Below, in pieces: positions 53,624 through 62,267 of a DNA stretch of 64,000 bases. Positions within the stretch are counted from its first letter, which is position 1. Each line of letters opens with the position of its first letter. Origin of the DNA: Muricauda sp. SCSIO 64092 (GTDB lineage Bacteria; Bacteroidota; Bacteroidia; Flavobacteriales; Flavobacteriaceae); the NCBI RefSeq assembly GCF_023016285.1, contig NZ_CP095413.1, forward strand, positions 3,038,001 through 3,102,000, given 5' to 3'. Position numbers and translations under genes: made by a program. Below the pieces are notes generated by a model, which ran no database searches, had not been told where the DNA came from, and saw nothing but the letters and a program-made list of their open reading frames with translations.

Positions 53624-54542
53624 TGAAAACTATGGATAGAAGATCTCTTGTCAAAAGTGTTGGATTGGCGACAGGAAGCGTATTGATAAGTCCTGTCACC
53701 TTTGGGCAAAAAGCTAAAAAAAGAGCGAAAAGAAAAAAAGTCTTAGAGTGGCCCATATAACGGATGTACATATCCGCCCAGAACATAACGCACCAAACCG
53801 TTTTAAGCAATGTTTAGAAGAAATCAAGGCACATGAGGTTGACTTTTTTCTTAATGGAGGCGATACCATTTATGCTGCTGATTATAAGCATATTAATAGA
53901 GAACGTGTAAATGAACAATGGAATATATGGAAATCACTGCGTAGTGAATTTTCTGAATATGAAGTACATAGCTGTTTGGGAAATCATGATATGTGGTGGG
54001 CAGCTCCGAACGAACAAGATTTCATGTACGGAAAGGATTATGTGGTAAAACAGTTGGAAACACCAGGAAGGTATTATAGCTTTAATAAACAAGATTGGCA
54101 TTTAGTAATATTGGACAGTAATAATGAGAATGCGGGTTCCTTGGACGAAGAACAGCGTAAATGGTTGGAAAAGGATTTGGCGGAACTTGAAAAGGGTGGC
54201 AATGTTCTGTTCCTATCGCATTATCCAATATTAGGAGTAAACGGAGGTACACACTCAGATAGAAAATACATTACTGATTTATTTTATGATCACAAAGATA
54301 AGAGCATAACTTGTTTAAGTGGACATGTACATTTATTGGATAGTGTGGTTTACAACAATGTCAATTATTTTTGTAATGGGGCCATAAGTGGTTTCTGGTG
54401 GGAAGATGGCAATGAAGAGTCAGGAAATAGGTATTGGGTAGAAGAAACGCCTCCTGGTTATGCAATTGTTGATTTATTCGAAGACGGTACGGTTGAACAC
54501 ATACCACCCACATGCGTATTAAATGATTTGATAGCTAATTAA
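53624..54542 (+). pseudogene. Metallophosphoesterase (calcineurin-like), frameshifted after its signal peptide
   Basis: ATG 53624 opens MKTMDRRSLVKSVGLATGS, a twin-arginine-like signal. The frame breaks at the A7 run 53733-53739. The catalytic domain continues in another frame from about 53740, with all metal motifs: TDVHI, NGGDTI, LGNHDMWW, LSHYPI and SGHVHLL. A GTG at 53748 could start a signal-less protein of 264 residues. If one base is corrected, a ~305-residue exported phosphoesterase results. The lesion is either real decay, a slipping homopolymer or a sequencing error. The substrate is unknown. Confidence 0.72.
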
Positions 54543-55141
54543 TAAAAAAGTTCGGATTACTATGCAATTTCTTCTTAATCCTAAATAAATTCACTAAAAT
54601 AACTTGTCTTTTTGCTTATTTAAAAAGAGTTTTTTTCGGTGAAACCTTGAATTGGTAAATGTGACTTCGCCTATCCCAATCTTGCTAAAGAATAAGGGAC
54701 AATATCAATTGAGATGAAAACCAGTGATTGGGCATCAATTTAGAACAAGATGTACAAAAAAACAGACGAGGATTTGCGTAGAAACGTTTTGAGCTGATTC
54801 TATAAGCAAAGATTTGGAAGTTATATTGGAATTAGATATGTCTAAAGATAAAAACAGTAAAAAAGGGCAAACGCTTTAATTCACCCTTTAACTAACTCAA
54901 AACTAACACAATGAATAAATCAATTATTTTCTGACTTAACTACTCAATTAATACTAAGCAAAATACTGGAACTTTTGTCAGTTTACTTCCTAAATGTCTA
55001 CCAATTACAATACTTTTTTTGCATTTATACCTTTTTTCTGAAAAAAATATTTTGGGATACTTTTTGTTTATCATGTCCAGTTGAACTCAACCATTAAAAC
55101 ATTTTCAATTGAAACAGGGTTGGTTGCCATAAGATGATTTT
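54543..55141. other. Intergenic region between the phosphoesterase and the AKR pseudogene
   Basis: Apart from the susC-like leader relic at 54862-54934 I see no gene here. The remainder is A+T-rich and may include eroded coding sequence. Confidence 0.5.
54862..54934 (+). pseudogene. Relic of a susC leader and start codon
   Basis: AAAGGG (54862-54867) and CCCTTT (54884-54889) flank a 16-nt loop. TAACTAACTCAAAACTAACACA and ATG at 54911 follow, then only seven codons (MNKSIIF) before TGA. A hairpin followed by an A/C-rich leader and an ATG is a common arrangement upstream of Bacteroidota susC genes. No SusC coding sequence follows, so this looks like the scar of a lost susC/D pair. Confidence 0.4.
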
Positions 55142-56095
55142 CTACTGTGACCAATCGGTAGGCTTACCGTCCCAACGATGTTTAGTAAGGTTAAACATTA
55201 ACTCTTTATCCAATGAACCTTTATCGCTTGTCGCTAAATCTGAAACTACATGTTTGAGTTTCCGCATACCAGGAATAACAGTGCACACAGTGGAATCGCC
55301 TAAAATAAATCTTAACGCCATTTTGGCCATATCCTTGTTTTTTGGAACTAATGGTTTCACGGCATTAGCGTGTTCTATACTTGAGTTTAAGTTTTCAGGC
55401 ACAAATAAGTGTTGCGCCAATCTCCTTCGGGCCAAGTACTATTTTTGTAAGTTTGCCAGTAAAGGAACACTCGCAATGACGGCTACATTGTGTTCTTGGC
55501 AAGCGGGAAATAATTCGTCTTTTGGATTCTGGTCAAAAATATTGTAGATGACTTGTACGCAATCAATAAAGCTAAACTTTACCGATCTGACCCCGTTCCA
55601 AGGTTCCCAACGATTAATACTAATTCCGATAGCATAAAAAAGACCTTTTGCTTTAAGGTCAACCATCTTTTGTAATGCCTTTTCATTATTTAACCAATGA
55701 TCTTCCAAGTGTGGAATTGCATCAAGTCAAAGGAGTTTAACCCAGGATTTTCTAAACTACTTTCCACATACCGCTGAATATGATTTGGTGAGAAACAGTC
55801 GTTCAAGGAATATTCGCGTTTGCTGGGCCATTTAAAACTTTTAGGAGGTATTTTTTTGTTGCAGTGTACAACTTTTTGTTAGGATTGACCCTGACAAGCT
55901 ATCCTAATAATTTTTCACAGTAGCCTTAACCATAACCCCAAGCGGGATCAAAAAATCACACCCAAGATCTACTGCTTTTTGAAGCGATCTTATAGATTGT
56001 TTGTCGTTGTAACCAGTCCATTCGGCCATACCCCACATTCCATATCCAATTTCACTTACTTTCCAACCCGTATGGCCAAATTTTCTATATTTCAT
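55142..56095 (-). pseudogene. Aldo/keto reductase, multiply disrupted
   Basis: Minus-strand fragments assemble to an aldo/keto reductase. MKYRKFGHTGWKVSEIGYGMWG is at the start, then a frameshift in the T-run at the expected DFFDPAWGYG. Next come two stops in GYG(stop)GYCEKLLG(stop)LVRVNPNKKLYTAT, a shift at an A7 run, and a shift before EDHWLNNEKALQKMVDLKA. Further decay separates SVPLLANLQK from ARRRLAQHLFVPENL. At least three frameshifts and two nonsense codons are visible, so no function remains. Confidence 0.85.
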
Positions 56096-56170
56096 AGTCT
56101 CTTATTTCCATTGTCTTTTGTCTTTTCTCAATACTGACATTCAATATTTTATTTTGGTTTTCATGTGCTT

Positions 56171-58273
56171 CTATTTTGTAATCACCCCAAATTGGGCCAC
56201 TACGATTTTTTGGCCAGTATTTTCGCCTTTAGCCCTAAGCTTAATAAAGCGACCTTTTATTGGTTTGATAAAACGAACCGTCTGTTTTATAGGATTGTTT
56301 GTGATATTGGAAAATTCACCGTCAATTACCAGACTCCAGGTGTTACCATTGGTGCTTACATAACAATCATAATGCGTAATGATGCCTGATGGCCAACGGC
56401 TCTGGTCTGGGGTATAAGTGAAACCCTTTAGGTTTTGCTTCTCCCCTAAATCGATGATCAATCCGTATTCAATCTCTTTAGGAGAAAGCTCATAATTCGT
56501 CCAGATATTATCGTCAATTGTGGTATCATCAACGTATGAAGTGTTATGTCCTATCATTTTCCACATTTTTTTGGCGATATCTAATTGCAGTATGGTCGGG
56601 TCACTCAGACGATTATTTGTACTATCGCAAGGGATTGCGCTTACAAGAACTGGTTCCAGGGCTTCGAACGGTCCCTTGTACTTTTTGGAATTGGTTGTTG
56701 GCATGCTGCCATCCAAGGTATAATAATAGGTTGGCCCCTTGTCTTTATTGTTGATTTTTACCATTCCTTCTTTGTCACGGGCAATTACAGGATTGTCCAC
56801 AGTACTTGGTGCATGGAACAGTTGTAAATTTGATAGGGCCAAACATCCCCTTGCGTCATTAATGGTCAATCTTACCTTGTCTGAAAGTATTTCTGGTAGC
56901 TCTAGTATTCGTTTGTAACCTATTGCACCGTATCGACCCAACGAATTCCATTTGCCATTGGAAAAGGCCTCTACTGTAAAGGATTTTACACATTGTCCCA
57001 GTGGAATGTACTCTTGGATGAGCAGGACGTTAAATGCTGTTTGCCTACCAAAATCCAATGTTATGGAAGCAGTGGTAATTGAATCGTCCGTAGCCCAAAA
57101 GTATCCTTTTTTCCATCTATTAACATGTCAGCTCCATAATGTTCATGCCTTCCTCTTATTTGGGAAGCTTCAATGGATTTGCCAATCGCCAAGTCAGCGG
57201 AAAAGTCCAAATCGATTTGTTCCTTAAGTTTCTTGAGTTGGGTAACGTCCTTTTCATGTAGCAACCCTCTTTGATCTACTGGCAGGTTAAGAAGTAGGGT
57301 AGCATTTTGACCAATGGATTTGTAATAGATGTCCATCAAATGGCCGAGGGATTTTATTTTGTTATCTTCAGAATGGTGGTAAAACCAACCTGGCCTTATG
57401 GAGACATCGGCTTCTGCAGGAACCCAATGTGTGCCATTTTCTTGTCCCATTAAATATTTTTCGGCATAATCTGGCATACCACCATAAATTTCATCCTTCA
57501 TTAAGGGTGACCATGTAACATCATATGCAAATCCGTGTTCATTACCCACCCAACAGGCATCCGGTCCTGCATCACTCCGGATGATAGTATTTGGCTGCCA
57601 TGCCCGAATCATTTTTATGGTAGTGGGCCAGTCATAATAAGAGTTTTTATCCACATTTCTGATTTCGTTCGCACCACCATAATATCCATCACCACCATGC
57701 GCCCCATCGAACCAGACCTCTAAAGACTTCTCCGTATTGCGTGAGCAGTTCCTCAAGCTGTTTTCTAAAATAATCAACGTATTCAGGTTTACCGTATTCC
57801 TTATGATTGCGGTCCCAGGGCGAAGTATGGATACCTAACTTTAAGCCATACTCCTTACAAGCGTCGGCCAACTCCCTAACCACATCTCCCTTACCTCCTT
57901 TCCAAGGGGAGTTTTTTACGGAATATTCAGTGTATTTTGAGGGCCATAAGCAAAAACCATCATGGTGTTTTGCCGTGATGATGATACCTTTCATACCGGC
58001 TTCTTTGGCTACACGGGCCCATTAATGAGCATCTAGCTCTGTGGGATTGAACAATTCAGGTGAGGTATTACCATAGCCCCATTCCATATCGGAGAAAGTG
58101 TTCAGTCCAAAGTGTACAAAACCGTAAAACTCCATTTCCTGTCATGCCAATTGTTTCTCCGTTGGAATGGGATCGATTGGAGTTGGGGCAGGAGGTATAT
58201 GTTTGCATCCAATCAAGGCACATACCGCCATATACATTGGTAATGATTTTGAGAAGTCAATGAAACCCTTCAT
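56171..58273 (-). pseudogene. GH29 alpha-L-fucosidase with discoidin-like C-terminus, inactivated
   Basis: From ATG 58273 the frame encodes a signal peptide with a lipobox-like ALIGC. TGA at 58142-58144 replaces the expected Trp (EKQLA-stop-QEMEFYGFVHFGLNTF). TAA at 58022-58024 lies in [18 protein letters not shown] +1 shift near 57725 interrupts [16 protein letters not shown], at the nucleophile region. A -1 shift in a T-run near 57095 interrupts DGKKDTFWATDD. Beyond it lie a discoidin-like segment, a chitobiase-like TLDGSMPTTNSKKY segment and another F5/8-type domain. Family: alpha-L-fucosidase, removing fucose from glycans. Four lesions make it a clear pseudogene. Confidence 0.88.
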
Positions 58274-58411
58274 TATCAGACAACTTATGTTATGCTTTTT
58301 TTTGGGAAAGATTTTTAATTTTTGTATTCCCTAAATAGGCTCTTAGAATTTTATTACCAGCCAAGAGGCTAAGGAAAACAGTTCCTTTACCACCCACCAA
58401 TTTGTTCACTT

Positions 58412-61048
58412 TCATAGGAATTCGAATTTTAACGTATCACCCTTTGAAAGAACCTTACCTTTCCAGGTCACTAAAAAATTCCCCCCTTCTTTTTTAAGTT
58501 TTGCACCTATTTTTTTGTCGTTAAGGGTAACCTGTACGTTCTTAAATTTATTTGATGGCACTTTGAATTTAGATAGCTTTACACTCCCATATTTTAATTG
58601 AAGTAAGTTTATTTGTTTATTTTGTGTTCTTCTTTGGGTAAATGTACCCCACGCGTTTCCTGTTGTAAAAGCAGACCTGAAGTCATTGGGGGTTGTTTTT
58701 GGATCAAACCCTATTTCCCCAGATGGCTCATGAAGCGTAAATCCTGAGGCAGCAATAAACGCACCATAGCTTGACATTGCCCTGGTATAGTGGTTGCCGT
58801 ATTCCACTTCATTATATGGGTTTCTTTTCTCAGGAGCATATCGATCATGTATGGCCTTTATAATGGTCATACCTTCATCTACCAATCCTTCGGCTATCAT
58901 ATGTGCTGCCGCTTGATAAGTAAACCCTGTCATGGATTCACTAAAATAACCAACCACAAGTCTGTCCCAACTATCGCCATCGGTTCCTGCCGATTCTTTT
59001 GCACCTCCTTTCGGAAAAGTGCTCATTATGGTTCCCGATTCCCCTGGAAGGGCATAAAAACGAACATTTTTTATGGTTGCCGTGTCCAAGTATTTGCCAA
59101 CATCCTCCTGATAGTTGTATTTGTATATGGCACTTAGGGCAGAAACGGTCTCCTTTTTCGGCAATATTCTAGGAAGGGCAACTTGACTGATCCAAGATTG
59201 ACCCAGCACCTGATCGATATGACAACCCTTATTGGTATTGGGTTTTTGATAATTATCATAATCAGGGATGTTAATAAAATATTCCCCATCAAAAAGTTGA
59301 TTTACCATGTTGCGTTGTCCTAGGGCGACGATACTTGAGCATTTTTTTGCAAAACTTTTGTCACCCATTTCCTTTGCCATTGCCTCCCCAGCCCTTACGG
59401 CTGCTAGATATAGCCCAGAATGCCAACTGTTCTTGCCCCGCCACATTTTATCTAAGGTATTGTATTGGATACCTTCCAAAATACCATCAGGCCTACCGGT
59501 TTTTTCGGCATCATGGACAATCATATATTCAATGCTCTTTTTGATTTTTGGCCAATAGGATTTAAGATAAGCATTATCCGTTGATGTAGTATGTTCCCTA
59601 TACGCACGCAAAATGGTCCCGGCTTGTCCATCCACTGCATAACCCCGGCCGTCGTGACGCCCCATACTACTAAGTTCTCCCCTGTATCCAATAATTCCAT
59701 TTTTTTCGTAGGAGAGACCATAATCGACTTGTGTTCGTAATTGCCGCGCCAAACTGGGAAATACCCTACCCAAGGCCTGTTCATAATGGAATACATGGGT
59801 GCAGGTACCATGACCTAAATAAACACCTTCCATGGTATAAAAGCGATTTTCGTTATCGGGATCATCTGTCAGGTCGTCCAAACGATAGCATGAAGTTGTC
59901 GCCAATGTGCCCGTGTTCAGGAACGTCCTGTCCAAAAACCATTTGGGAAGGGAGCTATTGTACCATGTTGTATTCCATGTTTTAGTGGTTTCCAAATACT
60001 TTTCCGGATTCTGTACTATGGTTTGGGCCACATTTGCGGCGGAAGTGAATTTTTTACTGTAGTAATGCCTAAGGTTTTCTCTGTTCTTCAAGTGATGGAA
60101 ACCACTTTCCTGCCTATGTACGTTTGGGAAATACCATGACAATATGAATGTTAGTGTCTTGCTTTCCCCAGCTTGCAGTACCAATTCCTTTCCTAATACT
60201 CCTGTGAGCTTTGTGCCAAGCGATGCACTTTCTTCTATTTTATCGGAGTTTTTCACTTCTGGCAAGTTGTAGTCGACATCTTGGGGCGCCGTAGGGGAAC
60301 CCCAAGCATTTTCTCCTTCAATCAATGTCAATGCCATATTGCCATAATCTGGTAAATCTTTAGATGATTCATCCCGAACTTCTGAGGTCGCTATTAGCTG
60401 TAAGGTGTTCTCTTTGGTCTGTATTCTGTTCACATGCATACCTTTGGTCGAAGAAGCCATTTTGAAATTGGCCATGTTCTGTAGCCATCCAAAGAGTTCA
60501 GCTGTCACTTCTTCCGCCGTAGTATTAGTGACGGTATATTCCATAATCACAGCTGGGAAATCGGAAGATTCATGATCTGTTGGAATAAATGGCGTGTAGG
60601 CGTTCAAGTTTACCTTTACCGGAAAATCGGGGTCCTCGTAAGATACTTTGCCAATAGGGTATTCACCGGTAAAAGCAATGTTTGAAAACCCACCTTTTCT
60701 TAAAGGTTTTACGCTAGGGGTAATGGTGGTTGGTAACAACTTTTTGATACGTATTGCGAAACCCTGTTCAAATTGCTTGTCCTGGACCATCGGGTTTATA
60801 TAAAACTTGTCCCCGGGCCCTCCTGGATTTATGCGTTGGATATTGAAGATGTCCCAATACCATAATTGGCCGTCACCGCCCAGGTATACCTGACCTGCAT
60901 TGATACCACCAATGGGCATTCCAATATATTGGAGTCCGTCCTTATGTCCCTTTATAACCGTCTCACCAGTTTGTGCCGTAGATTTTTGCACCGAAAATAG
61001 GTACAGTGATAAAAAGATTGCAATTATTGTTTTATCTATTTGTTTCAT
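58412..61048 (-). CDS. GH116-family glycosidase (2), secreted
   Basis: This 878-residue protein has a Sec signal ([19 protein letters not shown]) and an N-terminal beta-sandwich starting at [17 protein letters not shown]. The alpha/alpha barrel has candidate nucleophile E407 ([21 protein letters not shown]) and acid/base D533 ([13 protein letters not shown]). Late motifs are [24 protein letters not shown] and [20 protein letters not shown]. It is a GBA2-like enzyme; beta-glucosides are the best-known substrates, but the exact sugar is open. It lies 17 bp behind the COG0523 GTPase gene and in line with a third GH116, so the three look like one operon. Confidence 0.87.
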   Translation of the reverse strand: MKQIDKTIIAIFLSLYLFSVQKSTAQTGETVIKGHKDGLQYIGMPIGGINAGQVYLGGDGQLWYWDIFNIQRINPGGPGDKFYINPMVQDKQFEQGFAIRIKKLLPTTITPSVKPLRKGGFSNIAFTGEYPIGKVSYEDPDFPVKVNLNAYTPFIPTDHESSDFPAVIMEYTVTNTTAEEVTAELFGWLQNMANFKMASSTKGMHVNRIQTKENTLQLIATSEVRDESSKDLPDYGNMALTLIEGENAWGSPTAPQDVDYNLPEVKNSDKIEESASLGTKLTGVLGKELVLQAGESKTLTFILSWYFPNVHRQESGFHHLKNRENLRHYYSKKFTSAANVAQTIVQNPEKYLETTKTWNTTWYNSSLPKWFLDRTFLNTGTLATTSCYRLDDLTDDPDNENRFYTMEGVYLGHGTCTHVFHYEQALGRVFPSLARQLRTQVDYGLSYEKNGIIGYRGELSSMGRHDGRGYAVDGQAGTILRAYREHTTSTDNAYLKSYWPKIKKSIEYMIVHDAEKTGRPDGILEGIQYNTLDKMWRGKNSWHSGLYLAAVRAGEAMAKEMGDKSFAKKCSSIVALGQRNMVNQLFDGEYFINIPDYDNYQKPNTNKGCHIDQVLGQSWISQVALPRILPKKETVSALSAIYKYNYQEDVGKYLDTATIKNVRFYALPGESGTIMSTFPKGGAKESAGTDGDSWDRLVVGYFSESMTGFTYQAAAHMIAEGLVDEGMTIIKAIHDRYAPEKRNPYNEVEYGNHYTRAMSSYGAFIAASGFTLHEPSGEIGFDPKTTPNDFRSAFTTGNAWGTFTQRRTQNKQINLLQLKYGSVKLSKFKVPSNKFKNVQVTLNDKKIGAKLKKEGGNFLVTWKGKVLSKGDTLKFEFL

Positions 61049-61065
61049 TATCTATTTAAGAATTT

Positions 61066-62181
61066 TTATTGTCCGATTATAATTTCATTAAAATGATGGG
61101 TCGGTGTTGGTTTGCCAGGACTAAGTTTTTTTAATACATCAATTTCAAAGTCAATCCGATGCTCTTTATATGCGTCAATGACATCTTCAACGATTTCTCC
61201 TAAGTTTTTGGGCGAGGTTTCTGCTCTAATATTTAGGGTGAATTTCGCCATTGGACCACTAAAAGGTGTCCCTTCTATAGAAATATCCCCATCTGTTTCC
61301 ACTAGATTTCCCTTTATGTAGGAAGGACCGCTTTTTAAAAAAGTCTTCATATGTCCCATGACGATTTCTTCGTATTGAAAGACTTCCTGCAATAACATCA
61401 TGAACTTTAGACTGAAATCCTTCCATGGCACTAAATAACTATCCAAATGGGAAACTATAAATGTTGCATTGAACCATCCCATTAAAGCTTCAGCCGACGC
61501 ATAGATATCATAATCCACTTCTGCCATTCTACCTCCTGCATTTTTCACTCTTTCCAATTTTCCTAACCATTCTTTGATTCCTTTCTTATTAAGGGCAGAT
61601 AGTTTATGTAGGGAATATCCTGGAAATTTATGATGCAACTGCTTTTCCAATTGCTCTATTTCCAATGGGGTGAGTAAATCCACTTTATTGATCAGCACAA
61701 AATCGGCCTCCTCCAATTGCTTCAAAAAAATATAATCAGGGCCTTCGGTTGTATCTTTTCCGTTTTTTAAAATTTTCTTCAACCGAAAGGGATCTACCAA
61801 AACCGACAGCGGCATCAACTGAAAAAATTGAGCATAATAAGATTTTATAGGCTGCAACAATGTTGCAGAAAGGTCGGTACAACTTCCTACGGGCTCAGCG
61901 ATTATGGTATGGCACCCTACAGTGTCCCTAAGATACAGTGCCGCTTCCATTAGCCCATCAAAGTCACAACAAAAGCAACTTCCCGCAATTTCCTGTATAT
62001 CTGAACCATCCATAGAAAGAACGTGGGTGTCCACCAATCCTTCTGCTTGGTCATTTGTAATCAGCCCTACTTTTGCGCCACATCCTTTCAATTGTTCTGT
62101 GGCAGCGGCCAAAAGAGTGGTTTTTCCCGCTCCCAAAAAACCTCCGACAAATATTAATTTGGTTTTTTCCATGGTATACAT
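61066..62181 (-). CDS. COG0523 (G3E family, CobW-like) metallochaperone GTPase
   Basis: The 371-residue cytoplasmic protein has Walker A GGFLGAGKTT (13-22), switch region ITNDQAEGLVDT, the family metal-binding motif C69-F-C71-C72 (GSCFCCDF), IIAEPVGSC and the NKVD guanine-specificity motif. The C-terminal half is not the usual CobW_C domain I would expect, and it is His-poor. COG0523 GTPases deliver metal (Zn, Co, Fe, Mn) to client proteins using GTP. It is encoded between two GH116 genes with short gaps (17 and 86 bp). ATG 62172 is an alternative start. Its client here is unknown. Confidence 0.87.
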   Translation of the reverse strand: MYTMEKTKLIFVGGFLGAGKTTLLAAATEQLKGCGAKVGLITNDQAEGLVDTHVLSMDGSDIQEIAGSCFCCDFDGLMEAALYLRDTVGCHTIIAEPVGSCTDLSATLLQPIKSYYAQFFQLMPLSVLVDPFRLKKILKNGKDTTEGPDYIFLKQLEEADFVLINKVDLLTPLEIEQLEKQLHHKFPGYSLHKLSALNKKGIKEWLGKLERVKNAGGRMAEVDYDIYASAEALMGWFNATFIVSHLDSYLVPWKDFSLKFMMLLQEVFQYEEIVMGHMKTFLKSGPSYIKGNLVETDGDISIEGTPFSGPMAKFTLNIRAETSPKNLGEIVEDVIDAYKEHRIDFEIDVLKKLSPGKPTPTHHFNEIIIGQ

Positions 62182-62267
62182 CTATTTCTGATGGCCTAAC
62201 GCGACCATTACATTTGTAAATCTCACGCTGTAATTTTGACAAAACACCACCTTATAACTTTTGTTTC

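Noticed and set aside
54911..54934. Seven-codon ORF as a leader peptide of an attenuator
   Set aside because: No downstream gene follows on this strand for a leader peptide to regulate; a deletion scar is simpler.
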